A DNA stretch of 64,000 nucleotides from Pseudomonadota bacterium (GTDB lineage: Bacteria; Desulfobacterota; Desulfovibrionia; Desulfovibrionales; Desulfovibrionaceae). Positions 8,486 to 17,754 of this stretch are shown here, piece after piece. The first letter of the stretch is position 1. Each line of letters opens with the position of its first letter. The stretch is taken from the NCBI GenBank assembly GCA_023460395.1, contig JAEWQB010000006.1, positions 1 through 64,000 on the forward strand, written 5' to 3'. Under the pieces are notes generated by a model, which saw nothing but the letters and a program-made list of their open reading frames with translations, was not told the DNA's origin and ran no database searches. The translations under genes were made by a program, and so were the position numbers.

Positions 8486-9451
8486 CTACGTCATGCCCGC
8501 CATCCGTGGTGTGATGTAGGCAAGTTCCGGCGAGGAATCTGTTACAATCCGCGCCGAACCCCCGCAACGTTCCGCAAGGCAAAATGCCGTGCGCCCCGCA
8601 ATTCGCTGATCCGAAAACCGTTTCAGCGCATGCAGCATGTGGGGTGTGTGCGTATTTACCACTATGGTAGCCCCCATATCCTCCACACAACGGACCAAAA
8701 ATTCCGCATATACGCTCTGCCAATCAGGATGAATATGGTTCTCCGGCTCATCAAACACCGTGAGAGTGTCCCCCGCTATCCATCCATTTTCGAGCAGTTT
8801 GGCAAACACAGCCAAACCGAGTTGTCCCGCCGCCACGTCTTTGGGAGACAGACGCAGCCGGGAAGGGCTTCGTTCCTCCACAAAAACAATCCCCGCGCCG
8901 TGACCGTCCAGTCTGCCGCGAATCTGCCGGGCGATACCGTCCGCCAGCCCCTTTGCCACTTCGGGTGCGCCGGCTGGCCCCCCGGATTTACCGTCCAGCA
9001 TTTTGCTGTACATATCCACCATGGCGTAGGGATACAACGAGGGAATTAGATCCGCCCCGTACTGGCCCGCCGCCAAAAACAGCATCAGCAGTGCCACCAG
9101 CGGCGTTTCCACCATCGTGGCATCCGCCACGGGGAAATGCATCCCGCCCTGCACGTGGCAGCCCCGCATGCCCGTGTGCTCAAACCGCACCGCACATTGC
9201 CGGTCGCCCACCAGTTCAAACGCTCCTGAGGCGGAATTTCCAAAAATATCATTCCACAGCGAAATAAAGGACCGTCCACGCGCGGCAGGTTCCACACCGC
9301 CCTGATCGACGGATATCGCCTTCACCGCCGCCAGTAACAAGCGGCCCACCGTGCTCTTGCCGGTGGCGTTGGCCCCCGCAATAACAGTAAGCCCCGGCAG
9401 GGGAACCGTGCAATGACTCAGCACCCCCCACCGCTGTATACGAAGCTCCAT
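8486..9451 (-). CDS. AAA-family ATPase, RecF/ABC-like
   Basis: The 321-residue protein is a single ABC-type ATPase head. The Walker A GANATGKST lies near residue 27, an LSPKDVAAGQLGL segment resembles the ABC signature, and Walker B is TLTVFDEPENHIHPDWQ, followed by a switch histidine in VVNTHTPHML. The Walker B segment with EPENHIHP is typical of the AAA_15/AAA_21 group of predicted ATP-binding proteins. Many of these act alone or with nucleases, and no nuclease is adjacent. GGGAGGT lies upstream of the ATG at 9451. It sits between valS and cobA/hemD. The role is unknown. Confidence 0.8.
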   Translation of the reverse strand: MELRIQRWGVLSHCTVPLPGLTVIAGANATGKSTVGRLLLAAVKAISVDQGGVEPAARGRSFISLWNDIFGNSASGAFELVGDRQCAVRFEHTGMRGCHVQGGMHFPVADATMVETPLVALLMLFLAAGQYGADLIPSLYPYAMVDMYSKMLDGKSGGPAGAPEVAKGLADGIARQIRGRLDGHGAGIVFVEERSPSRLRLSPKDVAAGQLGLAVFAKLLENGWIAGDTLTVFDEPENHIHPDWQSVYAEFLVRCVEDMGATIVVNTHTPHMLHALKRFSDQRIAGRTAFCLAERCGGSARIVTDSSPELAYITPRMAGMT

Positions 9452-9627
9452 CCGTGACCTCCCAGGGGAACACCCCCATACCGTCCGAGTGACGAATCAG
9501 ATGTGATATTACCGGAGCCTCGCTCCGGGCATCCCTTTCTGATAGCGGTATCTGCAAAAGAGAGGAAGTATTCCTTCCATTCCCGGCAGCACATTGCCGA
9601 TCACACGGTGGGGAGACGGTCTTACGG

Positions 9628-9662
9628 AAAAAACGCGCGGCGGGACACTCCGGTCCCGCCGC
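9628..9662 (-). terminator. Rho-independent terminator of valS
   Basis: On the minus strand a ten-base-pair GC-rich stem (GCGGCGGGAC with GTCCCGCCGC, six-base loop) is followed by GCG and six T residues. It starts ten bases past the valS stop. Confidence 0.85.
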
Positions 9663-9671
9663 ACGGTAAAC

Positions 9672-12320
9672 TTATTCCATGGCGTCGCGGAAACGCTGCT
9701 GCAATCGCTCCAGCTTCTCCAAGGTTTCTTCCAGTTCCTTGGCGCGGTCCTTTTCCTTCTGCACTATCTCAGCCGGGGCCTTGGCGACAAAACTTTCATT
9801 TCGCAGTTTGCCTGTCACCTGCTTGAGATCTTTTTCCACTTTACCCAGTTCCTTATCCAGACGGGCCAATTCGTCGGCGAAGTTCACGTGCCCCGCCAGC
9901 GGCAGGATAATCTCGTTGCCGCCTACGACTGCGGAGGCTGATGCCTTGGGCGCGTGCAGGTCATCTCCAATCGCGATGGTTTCCAGACGGGCAAGGAACT
10001 GCATAATTTCTATGTTTTCCTCGTACAACGTCCGCATTTCCGCCGATGCTGTACGAATGAGCGCGTCCATTTTCGCCGACGGAGCGATATTCAACTCCGC
10101 CTTGATGGTACGCACTGCCACAATGGTGTTCTGCACCAGCTCCATGGCCTCCTCCGTTGCCTTGCATTCGCACTGCGGGCGGAGGGGAGGGTATGGCTCG
10201 GTGGCAATATCGTGCTGTTCCATACCCGGCAGCACATTCCACACCTCTGCGGTGATGAAGGGCATGACGGGATGCAACAGCAACATCATTTCCTTAAGCA
10301 CTGTCCACAGCACATACTGGGCGGCTTCGGCCCGCTGTCCTCCGGCACGCATGTCGGGCTTGATCAGTTCCAGATACCAGTCGCAGAACTCATTCCAGAT
10401 GAAACGATAGTGGTTCTGCGCCAATTCGTTGAACTGATAGCCTTCCGAGGCGGCTTCCGTGGATTTTTTCAGCCCCTCAAGACGGGAAAGAATCCACCGA
10501 TGATGCAGGGGCAACGAGGTTAGGTCCACCGGTTGCGGCGCGGTATCTGGAAGATTCATAAGGGCGAACCGGGCCGCATTCCATATTTTGTTGCAGAAGT
10601 GCCGGTAGCCTTCAATACGGGCTTCGGAAAGCCGGATGTCGCGTCCCATGGCAGCGAAAGATGCCAGAGTGAAGCGCAGGGAGTCGCACCCGTATTTGTC
10701 CACCATCTCCACGGGATCAATGACATTGCCCGTGGATTTAGACATTTTCTTACCCTGCTCGTCACGGACCAGCGCATGCAGGTACACGTGCTTAAAAGGC
10801 ACCTCATCCATGAATTGCTGACCCATCATGATCATGCGGGCCACCCAGAAGAACAGGATGTCAAAACCGGTCACGAGCACAGACGTGGGATAATACTTTG
10901 CCAACTCCGCGGTCTGGTCTGGCCAGCCCATAGTAGAAAAGGGCCATAGCGCGGACGAGAACCATGTATCCAGTACGTCTTCGTCCTGCACAAGCTCCTT
11001 GCAACCGCAGGAGCAGGCATCCGGCTCTTCCATTTCCACCATAAGCTTACCGCACGCGGGACAGGTCCACGCGGGAATGCGGTGCCCCCACCATATCTGA
11101 CGCGAAATGCACCAGTCACGAATGTTGTCCAGCCAGTGATAGTAGGTCTTTATCCACGATTCCGGGAAAATTTGCGTCAGTTCCGGCACGGCGGCGCGGG
11201 CGCGGGGGGCAAGGCGCGTCATTGCCACAAACCATTGTGTGGAAACATATGGTTCCACCACGGTCTTGCACCGGTAGCAATGCCCCACGTTGTGCTCATG
11301 CGGATCAATGTGGTCAAGAAAACCACCGGCTTCCAGCGCAGCCAGAATCTTCCGGCGGGCTTCCGCGCAGGTAAGGCCCGCGTAATCCGATCCGGCTGAT
11401 TCATTCAGCGTGCCGTTATCATTAAGGATGTTAATAATTTCCAGCCCGTGCTTGCGCCCCAGTTCCCAGTCGTTATGGTCATGGGCGGGGGTCACTTTCA
11501 GGCACCCCGTACCGAATTCCATATCCACATAGCGATCACCGATAATGATGAGCTTGCGGTTCACCAGCGGCAGAATCACAAACGTACCGATAAGATGCGC
11601 AAACCGCTCGTCATCGGGGTTTACCGCCACAGCGGTGTCCGCCAACATGGTTTCAGGCCGGGTGGTGGCGATGGTCAGATGCCCGGACCCGTCTTCCAGC
11701 GGATAGTTTATGTAGTGCAGCGCGCCCTGTTCCGCGCTGTGCTCCACTTCATCATCCGCCAACGCGGTATGACAGCGGGGACACCAGTTGATGATGTAGT
11801 CCCCCTTGTAGATAAGCCCCTTGCGGTACAGTTCCACGAACACTTTCCGCACGGAACGGGAAAGCCCCTCGTCCATGGTGAAACGCTCACGCGTCCAGTC
11901 CACAGAGGCTCCCATCTTGCGCACCTGACTGAGAATACGCCCGCCGTATTCCTCGCGCCACTGCCACACCCGTTCGACAAACTTCTCGCGTCCCAGGTCG
12001 TGGCGGCTTTTGCCCTCTTTGGCAAGCTGGCGTTCCACCACATTTTGCGTGGCAATGCCCGCATGGTCCGTGCCGGGAATCCACAGCACGTTTTTGCCTT
12101 TCTGGCGCTGGTAGCGGCAGAGGATGTCCTGTAAGGTAATATTTAATGCGTGCCCCATATGGAGTGCGCCCGTGACGTTTGGCGGCGGAATGACGATGGA
12201 AAACGGTTCGCCCTCCGCCTGCGGGTCCGGGGTGAACACCCTGTTTTCTTCCCAGTGTGTGCGCCAACGGCTTTCAACATCCTGAGGTTCGTATCCTTTG
12301 GGGAGTGCGTTTTCCGACAT
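9672..12320 (-). CDS. valS: Valyl-tRNA synthetase
   Basis: ValS charges tRNA-Val. The 882-residue product has the class I HIGH signature as ALHMGHALN near residue 45, the editing (CP1) domain in the middle, the KMSKS loop in EQGKKMSKSTGN, a tRNA-anticodon-binding alpha-helical domain, and a C-terminal coiled coil (LDKELGKVEKDLKQ to the end) as in other bacterial ValRS. Zinc-like cysteine pairs (CPACGK, CSCGC) appear in the connective region. The ATG at 12320, with GGAG upstream, gives the expected MSENALPKGYEP start. The longer open frame upstream has no family match. No T-box leader was recognised. Confidence 0.97.
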   Translation of the reverse strand: MSENALPKGYEPQDVESRWRTHWEENRVFTPDPQAEGEPFSIVIPPPNVTGALHMGHALNITLQDILCRYQRQKGKNVLWIPGTDHAGIATQNVVERQLAKEGKSRHDLGREKFVERVWQWREEYGGRILSQVRKMGASVDWTRERFTMDEGLSRSVRKVFVELYRKGLIYKGDYIINWCPRCHTALADDEVEHSAEQGALHYINYPLEDGSGHLTIATTRPETMLADTAVAVNPDDERFAHLIGTFVILPLVNRKLIIIGDRYVDMEFGTGCLKVTPAHDHNDWELGRKHGLEIINILNDNGTLNESAGSDYAGLTCAEARRKILAALEAGGFLDHIDPHEHNVGHCYRCKTVVEPYVSTQWFVAMTRLAPRARAAVPELTQIFPESWIKTYYHWLDNIRDWCISRQIWWGHRIPAWTCPACGKLMVEMEEPDACSCGCKELVQDEDVLDTWFSSALWPFSTMGWPDQTAELAKYYPTSVLVTGFDILFFWVARMIMMGQQFMDEVPFKHVYLHALVRDEQGKKMSKSTGNVIDPVEMVDKYGCDSLRFTLASFAAMGRDIRLSEARIEGYRHFCNKIWNAARFALMNLPDTAPQPVDLTSLPLHHRWILSRLEGLKKSTEAASEGYQFNELAQNHYRFIWNEFCDWYLELIKPDMRAGGQRAEAAQYVLWTVLKEMMLLLHPVMPFITAEVWNVLPGMEQHDIATEPYPPLRPQCECKATEEAMELVQNTIVAVRTIKAELNIAPSAKMDALIRTASAEMRTLYEENIEIMQFLARLETIAIGDDLHAPKASASAVVGGNEIILPLAGHVNFADELARLDKELGKVEKDLKQVTGKLRNESFVAKAPAEIVQKEKDRAKELEETLEKLERLQQRFRDAME

Positions 12321-12564
12321 GTCATTCTCCAAAAACGTGGTATTGCTATACGCCGCCGCAGAGGGTACACATCTGCGGCATGCTGGTTTGTTCGCGCCCC
12401 GATGAACAGGCACTGCCTGCTCCGTAATCGGGCTACGCGAAATGGCGCCCGAAGCACTCGGCCCTTGCGGCCCGGAAAGCCTTCCCGGCTCCCGCCGGGA
12501 GCAGCGGAACCGCCCTGCGGCCCGCTCCAAACACCAGACGGACACCCTACTGGGCGGGAATACA

Positions 12565-13935
12565 ATGTCAAGCATCTACGTGGTATGGGACGAATCCCAC
12601 ATTTGGGGCCTGCTGGTATGGCGGGCTCTGGAAGCCATGCAGTTGCCCTACCGCGTAGTGCGGGGGCAAGAAATATCGCAGGGAGTGCTTTCTGGCAAGC
12701 GGCCCGCATTGCTTCTCGTACCGGGCGGCAACGCGCGCCTCAAATCAGAAGCGCTGGGCGAGGCCGGTCGTCAGGCCATTCGCGACTATGTGGCTTCGGG
12801 AGGAAGCTATCTGGGATTCTGCGGCGGGGCAGGACTTGGCCTTACCAGCCCGGACGGGCTGAACTTATGTCCGTGGGGCCGCGCCCGGTTTACGGACCGT
12901 ATGCAGCATTTTGTGAGCGGTCATATCCGCGCCCGCATCACCACCCCCTCCGCGCACCCCCCGGTCACGGTAGCGCCGCTCACGGAACTGGCGGACGTAA
13001 CGGAAACAACAAACTGCGCGAACACCCCAAGGCTGGCAGAAAATACGGCGGACGTAACCGACCTGATTCCTACGGACATCGGCCCAGAACCTCTGGTACC
13101 CGTCTGGTGGCCCGCCCGGTTCGCCCCGGAAGAGGGGACCGACGTTCAGGTACTCGCCAGCTACACCGAGCCCGGCAACGATTTTTGGGTGGCGGACCTT
13201 CCACTGGACACCCTGCCCCCCGGCACGTTCAGTGAATGGGAAGACCTCTACGGCATTCGCCTACGCCCCACCTTTCTCACCGGGCAGCCCTGCGTAATTT
13301 CCGGTCAATACGGAAAGGGGCGCTACGTGCTGAGTTATACGCATCTGGAAACGCCAGATTCTCCGCAGGCAAACCGCTGGCTGGCCCACATTATCCACAC
13401 ACTTAGCCAGACGCCGCAGACTCCGAAAGGAATACGGGCGGGCACTTCGCTGGTGCCCCCGTGGGAGCTGGATTCTACCTCCGTGGTGTGGAACGATGCA
13501 GCCCTCGTGGAAGCGCGCGACCTATTCGCGGACATCATTACCACCGGAAAAAACCACAGCCTGTTCTTCCAGCGTAACGCGTGGCTGGTGGGCTGGCGCG
13601 CCGGTATTCCGGGGGCGAACCTGAACAACCTGCATACCGCCATTGGAGCCGCCCTTTCCACCGCCCCCACCCCAGATGCGGAGCACTACTGGTGCCAACA
13701 CCGCGAACGATTCCTCACGCAACTCCGCCTCTTTCAGGAAGGCGTCACCGGCTATCTGCTAGCGGAACGCCTTGCCATGACGCTCTCCAAAACCTTCCCG
13801 GAAGCCGTTACCCGTGAGTTGCTAAAAAACCAGCGCACCGCCCTCTTCGGCCCACCCATGGACAGCGGGGGGCTATATGTGGAACTGCTGGAAATTTTAG
13901 ACGAATTGCTCTTCCGGCTTATGCCGCATGAGTAG
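12565..13935 (+). CDS. Biotin-protein-ligase N-terminal-like (BPL_N) amidotransferase-fold protein
   Basis: The 456-residue product starts MSSIYVVWDESHIWG and carries a class I glutamine-amidotransferase-like fold in its first 260 residues. LLVPGGNAR and GGSYLGFCGGAGLG form a nucleophile-elbow-like cysteine site. This matches the BPL_N group, which is found alone in Desulfovibrio as well as fused to biotin ligases. The C-terminal 200 residues are alpha-helical and unassigned. The start at 12565 has a GGGCGGGA stretch upstream; longer in-frame starts run through GC-rich non-coding sequence shared with the valS upstream region. It is divergent from valS. A hydrolase or transferase role is possible; the substrate is unknown. 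Confidence 0.75.
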   Translation: MSSIYVVWDESHIWGLLVWRALEAMQLPYRVVRGQEISQGVLSGKRPALLLVPGGNARLKSEALGEAGRQAIRDYVASGGSYLGFCGGAGLGLTSPDGLNLCPWGRARFTDRMQHFVSGHIRARITTPSAHPPVTVAPLTELADVTETTNCANTPRLAENTADVTDLIPTDIGPEPLVPVWWPARFAPEEGTDVQVLASYTEPGNDFWVADLPLDTLPPGTFSEWEDLYGIRLRPTFLTGQPCVISGQYGKGRYVLSYTHLETPDSPQANRWLAHIIHTLSQTPQTPKGIRAGTSLVPPWELDSTSVVWNDAALVEARDLFADIITTGKNHSLFFQRNAWLVGWRAGIPGANLNNLHTAIGAALSTAPTPDAEHYWCQHRERFLTQLRLFQEGVTGYLLAERLAMTLSKTFPEAVTRELLKNQRTALFGPPMDSGGLYVELLEILDELLFRLMPHE

Positions 13936-14106
13936 CAATCCTCTGGCATGCCACGCGGGTTTGCGCGGCTGAACCACGAGCTTCGTTCTCCCGTATTATT
14001 TTCTCAACACACCCCGCGCAAAAAAGTGTAATCCCCTTGCCGCTTCCTTCATGGTTTTCTATTCTGGCGCACTGTGTCTAATCTGTCAGGAAAAGGAGAC
14101 TCGACC

Positions 14107-14892
14107 ATGAAAAAACTGCTCATGTTTATAGGCGCGCTGGCCCTTATCGCAATCGGACTCGCTATCGCCGCTATGTTGTCCGCCAATCCCCTCATTGAAA
14201 AAGCCGTGAACACGGTGGGACCGAAGATACTGCGAACCAACGTCCATCTAGACAAGGCCAACGTTTCCTTCCTGTCAGGATCAGGCTCGCTGGAAGGGCT
14301 GTTCATCGGCAATCCACAGGGCTTTTCCTCTCCCCACGCCATCACGCTCGGCACTGCCGATGTGGCGATAGATATATGGTCGCTTACCAAAGACGTGGTG
14401 GTCATTGATAGTATTGTCATCGATAACCCGGACCTCATTTACGAACGATCCGCCTCCGGTGACAACTTTACCGCCTTGCTCGCCAATGTGAAAAAAGCCG
14501 CGGAAGCCGCTACAGGCGCACAGGGCAATACCGCGTCTAAAGGAGACGGTTCCTCCTCGGAATCCAAGGTTGTCATCCGCGACCTTCGCATTACCAACGG
14601 CAAGGTAACCATGGCGTTGGCTGATTTAGGAGGGAAAGGCGTCGCGCTGCCCCTGCCCGAAATCCACCTTACGGATATTGGAGAACGAAGTGGCGGAGTC
14701 AGCCCTGCGGAAGCCATACAGACAGTTCTCGCCGCCATAAGCGCCACCACGGGCAATACGGTGCAGCAGGGGCTGGATGCGGCAACTCAGGAAATAGGCA
14801 GTGCCGTGCAGGACACGGCGGACGCCCTGAAACGGGAAGAAGCGGGCACGCTGGATAAACTAGGGTCCGGTTTAAAAAAAGTTTTTGAATAA
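14107..14892 (+). CDS. AsmA-like membrane-anchored exported protein
   Basis: The 261-residue product has an N-terminal hydrophobic anchor (LLMFIGALALIAIGLAIAAML) after a KK pair, so most of it is periplasmic. The body resembles the AsmA/DUF748 repeat: VNTVGPKILRTNVHLDKANVSF, then GSLEGLFIGNPQGFSS and VVIDSIVIDNPDLIYE, as in proteins linked to outer-membrane lipid or porin homeostasis. The C-terminal third is Ala/Ser/Thr-rich with helical heptads. The ATG at 14107 has AGGAG upstream. It is single, with a hairpin at 14923-14948 after the stop. The tandem glycine riboswitch at 15205-15410 points toward its 3' end from the other strand. Confidence 0.75.
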   Translation: MKKLLMFIGALALIAIGLAIAAMLSANPLIEKAVNTVGPKILRTNVHLDKANVSFLSGSGSLEGLFIGNPQGFSSPHAITLGTADVAIDIWSLTKDVVVIDSIVIDNPDLIYERSASGDNFTALLANVKKAAEAATGAQGNTASKGDGSSSESKVVIRDLRITNGKVTMALADLGGKGVALPLPEIHLTDIGERSGGVSPAEAIQTVLAAISATTGNTVQQGLDAATQEIGSAVQDTADALKREEAGTLDKLGSGLKKVFE

Positions 14893-14922
14893 CAACCGAA
14901 GGTCCACTCTCATAAACGGATA

Positions 14923-14948
14923 GGCCGGAGGGTGAAAACCCTCCGGCC
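14923..14948. terminator. GC-rich hairpin between the AsmA-like gene and the riboswitch transcript
   Basis: An 11-base-pair perfect stem, GGCCGGAGGGT with ACCCTCCGGCC, has a four-base loop. Neither side has a strong T-tract, although the minus-strand side continues TATCCGTTT. It may end the plus-strand gene, the minus-strand riboswitch transcript, or both. Confidence 0.5.
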
Positions 14949-15204
14949 CATCGCAACCACAACAACAAACCACTCAGGAAAGGGGACGCCACAGTCGGTA
15001 GCGTGCCCTTAGTATGCAGACCGCGCACAGCGCGGAAGCACGCAAACGCAGTGCCTCAACGCGCATTCAGCAAGCATGGAAGCTTGACCGAAACGCGCGG
15101 AACGCGAACGCGGCGGGGGACAAAACCCTGAAGAATCATAAGGGAGGCACCGCATAGTGCGGGCAGGAAATCGGGCGCACGACAGGCCGGAAGGGCCTAA
15201 TCGG
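14949..15204. other. Gene-free stretch downstream of the riboswitch
   Basis: No frame with a ribosome-binding site is present on either strand. A GTG-started 66-codon frame on the minus strand has no such site and arginine/cysteine/proline-rich composition like random GC-rich DNA. Just past aptamer 2 on the minus strand is a small AGGCC/GGCCT hairpin (near 15187-15200) that could be part of an expression platform. Otherwise nothing is recognised. Confidence 0.5.
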
Positions 15205-15410
15205 TCCACTCTGTCCTTTTACCTGAGAGTTTCACCGCGTCTGGGATGCGGCTTGCTCCTTCGGTGCCCCCTAGGCTCCCCGGAATATTCCGGTAGCCGG
15301 GAGACTCTCCAGAGGCTCGTCCGTACAGCAGTCCTTTCGCCTGAAAGAGTCACATCTTCGGCGCCTTCCGCCCCGCCATGTTCCGGCGGGCGAAGGTCTC
15401 TCCTGCTAAC
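15205..15410 (-). promoter_or_regulatory. Tandem glycine riboswitch with no gene downstream
   Basis: On the minus strand two glycine aptamers lie in tandem. Aptamer 1 (15407-15327) opens AGCAGGAGAGACC, has CGCCGAAG, then CTTTCAGGCGAAAGGA, and closes with CTGCT pairing AGCAG. Aptamer 2 (15314-15209) opens CTCTGGAGAG, has CACCGAAGGAGCAA, then AAACTCTCAGGTAAAAGGA, and closes with CAGAG. These blocks are the family consensus. Glycine riboswitches normally control gcv or amino acid carrier genes. Here the 300 bases downstream on the minus strand (15204-14893) hold no ribosome-site-preceded frame and then meet the 3' end of an opposite-strand gene. Confidence 0.92.
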
Positions 15411-15484
15411 GTCATTCGAGATCCATATGTTGAGGCAGGTCAAGGTCTACCCGCCACTGCGGAAAATAGCAACAAAAAAGCCGG

Positions 15485-16201
15485 TTATGGCGCTGCGGGC
15501 ATGGTGGACGCGGGGGAAGGCGCTTCTTTTTCCGCATCTCCGCTCAACGCGGAGGACGGCACGGCTCCTGTAAACCCGGCATCCGGGAAACTGCCTCCAA
15601 GCAGGAAAAACACCAGTTTTGCGGATTCCAGCAGCACTTCCCGCGCGGCTTCGCGCGAAGTCCACCACGCCACGGGGAACGGGACTTGCGGAGCACCGCA
15701 GACAAGCACTTCCCAGCCGGGTAGCAACGCGCGAAAAATAAGACCGGCGCGTAGCGTATGAGAGGGCGAAGTCACCACAAGAAGGCGTCCGGGACCGCTG
15801 CCCAACCGCACGGCAAGTTGCTGTGCTTCATCCCGCGTGCTCGCCAGAACGTCGCCGTACAGCCGAATATCCCCCAGCGGCACCCCTTCCTCAATAAGAA
15901 TACGGTAGTACACCAATTCTTGCGAAGGAACGGACATGCCGTACCTACGGGGCACAATCTGATCCGCCCCTTCCCGCACCCGCCCCACATAAACCTGCGG
16001 CGCGTAGCCCCGGCGAAACAGGTCCGCCGCATAAATGGGGCGCCGGTAGTCGCCCCCCAGCACAACCATGGCGTCCACGGGGGCCGGAGCATCTTCTTGC
16101 CGCAACCAGTAGCCCGCTGTGGCAAGGGCCACCGCCGCCGTCACAGTCCCCATGCAGACCAATGCGCAGAAAAAGCGCGCCGCGCCACGGAAAACAGCCA
16201 C
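15485..16201 (-). CDS. DUF218 (YdcF/SanA-like) membrane-anchored protein
   Basis: The 238-residue product has one N-terminal membrane segment (FFCALVCMGTVTAAVALATAGYW) and a DUF218 domain: VDAMVVLGGDYRR, YAADLFRRGYAP, STRDEAQQLAVRL and LLVVTSPSHTLRAGLIFR. The family binds nucleotide-like ligands and has been tied to envelope barrier function (SanA, ElyC, YdcF), but the reaction is not settled. The GTG start at 16201 overlaps the tgt stop as TAGTG, so translation is probably coupled to tgt. A 40-residue C-terminal tail is Ala/Pro/Ser-rich. A run of seven T residues follows the stop, but I could not see a strong stem before it. Confidence 0.87.
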   Translation of the reverse strand: MAVFRGAARFFCALVCMGTVTAAVALATAGYWLRQEDAPAPVDAMVVLGGDYRRPIYAADLFRRGYAPQVYVGRVREGADQIVPRRYGMSVPSQELVYYRILIEEGVPLGDIRLYGDVLASTRDEAQQLAVRLGSGPGRLLVVTSPSHTLRAGLIFRALLPGWEVLVCGAPQVPFPVAWWTSREAAREVLLESAKLVFFLLGGSFPDAGFTGAVPSSALSGDAEKEAPSPASTMPAAP

Positions 16202-17328
16202 TACACCACTTCCTGCGGATATATTTCCTCGTATTGACGCTTGTATTCCGCAAAACGGCCTTCCCGTATGGCCTGCCGGGCACCGCGTACCGTATTGAGG
16301 AAATAGGTCAGGTTATGAATGGAATTCAGGCGGAAGGAGAGTATTTCCTTCGCTTGGAAAAGGTGGCGCAGATATGCCCGGCTGAAGGTACGGCAGGTAT
16401 AACAATCGCAGGCGGGGTCCAGCGGACCGTCATCCTCGGCAAATTCCTGTCGCTTGATATTGATTTTGCCCACAGACGTGTACAGAGTGCCATTCCGCGC
16501 ATTCCGGGTAGGCAACACGCAGTCGAACATATCTATGCCCGCGTTGATACCGTTAATGATATCCAGCGGCGTGCCCACGCCCATCAAATACCGGGGCTTG
16601 TCACGCGGCAGCAGGGGGGCGCAATGGTAGAGCATCTCCATCATTTCCGCTTTGCTTTCTCCCACGGAAAGGCCGCCCAACGCGAAGCCGTCAAAGTCGT
16701 CCATGCCCGTCAACTGCGCGATGGAACGCTCCCGCAGGTCTTTGAAAAAACCACCCTGCGTAATGGCGAACATCAAATTCTGCCCTGTCCCCTGCGGGTA
16801 CGCATCACGGCACCGACGCGCCCAGCGGGTGGTCATTTCCAACGAACGGGCAGTGTACTCGCGGTCCGCGCCATACGGCACGCACTCGTCCAGCACCATC
16901 ATAATATCGGAATTCAGGTTCCGCTGAATGGCCACCACCTTTTCCGGGGTGAACAGATGCCGGGAACCGTCCAGATGCGAACGGAACGTGACACCCTCTT
17001 CCTGAATGCGTCGCAGTTCGTTCAGGCTGAAGACCTGAAACCCACCGCTGTCTGTGAGGATGGGCTTGCGCCACGCGTTAAATTCGTGGAGTCCGCCACG
17101 TCTGGCGACTAATCCGTCGCCGGGGCGCAGGTAAAGGTGATAGGTGTTTCCGAGAATAATCTCGGCCCCAATGGCTTCCAGATCGTCAGGCGCGATGGCC
17201 TTGACGCTGCCCACGGTTCCCACGGGCATGAAGATGGGGGTGCGCACAACGCCGTGCGCGGTCTGTAGCTCGCCCGTGCGGGCAGCTCCGTCCGTTGCGT
17301 GTATGGTAAATTCGCCGATGTTTGCCAT
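16201..17328 (-). CDS. tgt: Queuine/preQ1 tRNA-guanine transglycosylase
   Basis: Tgt exchanges guanine-34 for preQ1 in tRNAs with GUN anticodons, a step in queuosine synthesis. The 375-residue sequence is full length. It contains the catalytic region LTDSGGFQVFSL, the second Asp in GIDMFDCVLPTRNARNG, the substrate segment FALGGLSVGE and the zinc site CDCYTCRTFSRAYLRHL. The ATG at 17328 gives the family start MANIGEFTIHATDG; its ribosome site is weak (GGTGACC). It is the first gene of a pair with the DUF218 protein. Confidence 0.97.
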   Translation of the reverse strand: MANIGEFTIHATDGAARTGELQTAHGVVRTPIFMPVGTVGSVKAIAPDDLEAIGAEIILGNTYHLYLRPGDGLVARRGGLHEFNAWRKPILTDSGGFQVFSLNELRRIQEEGVTFRSHLDGSRHLFTPEKVVAIQRNLNSDIMMVLDECVPYGADREYTARSLEMTTRWARRCRDAYPQGTGQNLMFAITQGGFFKDLRERSIAQLTGMDDFDGFALGGLSVGESKAEMMEMLYHCAPLLPRDKPRYLMGVGTPLDIINGINAGIDMFDCVLPTRNARNGTLYTSVGKINIKRQEFAEDDGPLDPACDCYTCRTFSRAYLRHLFQAKEILSFRLNSIHNLTYFLNTVRGARQAIREGRFAEYKRQYEEIYPQEVV

Positions 17329-17754
17329 TCGGTCACCATAGCCGTGGATGAGCGCTTTGAAAAGAGGGAAGCCCCGCGTTTTCCTCGCTCAGTCACTATG
17401 GCGGGCCACTTTCACCCTCTGCCGCGCCTGCGGGGAATTCCCCCGCGCACCTGCGGTGAGTCCTCCCAAGCACCTGCGAAAAGCGGCCCGTCTAGCGGCC
17501 CACCAAAACGGCAACACTGCCCTCGCGCTCCCCCTCCTCTGTCGCCAAGGCGTCACGAGGATGTCGCAAGGATGGGGAAATCATGTCGGGCAGGGAGAAT
17601 ATACTGGCCCCCGTCGCCCAAAAACGGCAGTACACTAAGACTGGTGCCCCTGCGCGTATTCCTGCGTGCGCGGCCCATGGCGTCTGCGGCAATGCGGCGG
17701 GCAATAAGAACTCGCGCCGCGAAACCTTGCCTCTTACATAGGATGGGGGACCGC
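17329..17754. other. Intergenic region upstream of tgt and of the 17755 gene
   Basis: This 426-base GC-rich interval lies between two divergent genes and should contain both promoters. I found no clear -35/-10 pair, no tRNA and no coding frame with a ribosome site. Open frames crossing it are shadows with no family resemblance. Confidence 0.4.

Noticed and set aside
10533..10949. Plus-strand frames across valS and other long genes
   Set aside because: They are opposite-strand shadows of real genes, without ribosome sites or family resemblance.
12321..12564. T-box or other leader upstream of valS
   Set aside because: The region is GC-rich with short palindromes but lacks T-box sequence blocks.
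15009..15209. GTG-started 66-codon frame just after the glycine riboswitch
   Set aside because: It has no ribosome-binding site, random-looking Arg/Cys/Pro composition and no family resemblance, so it does not explain the riboswitch.
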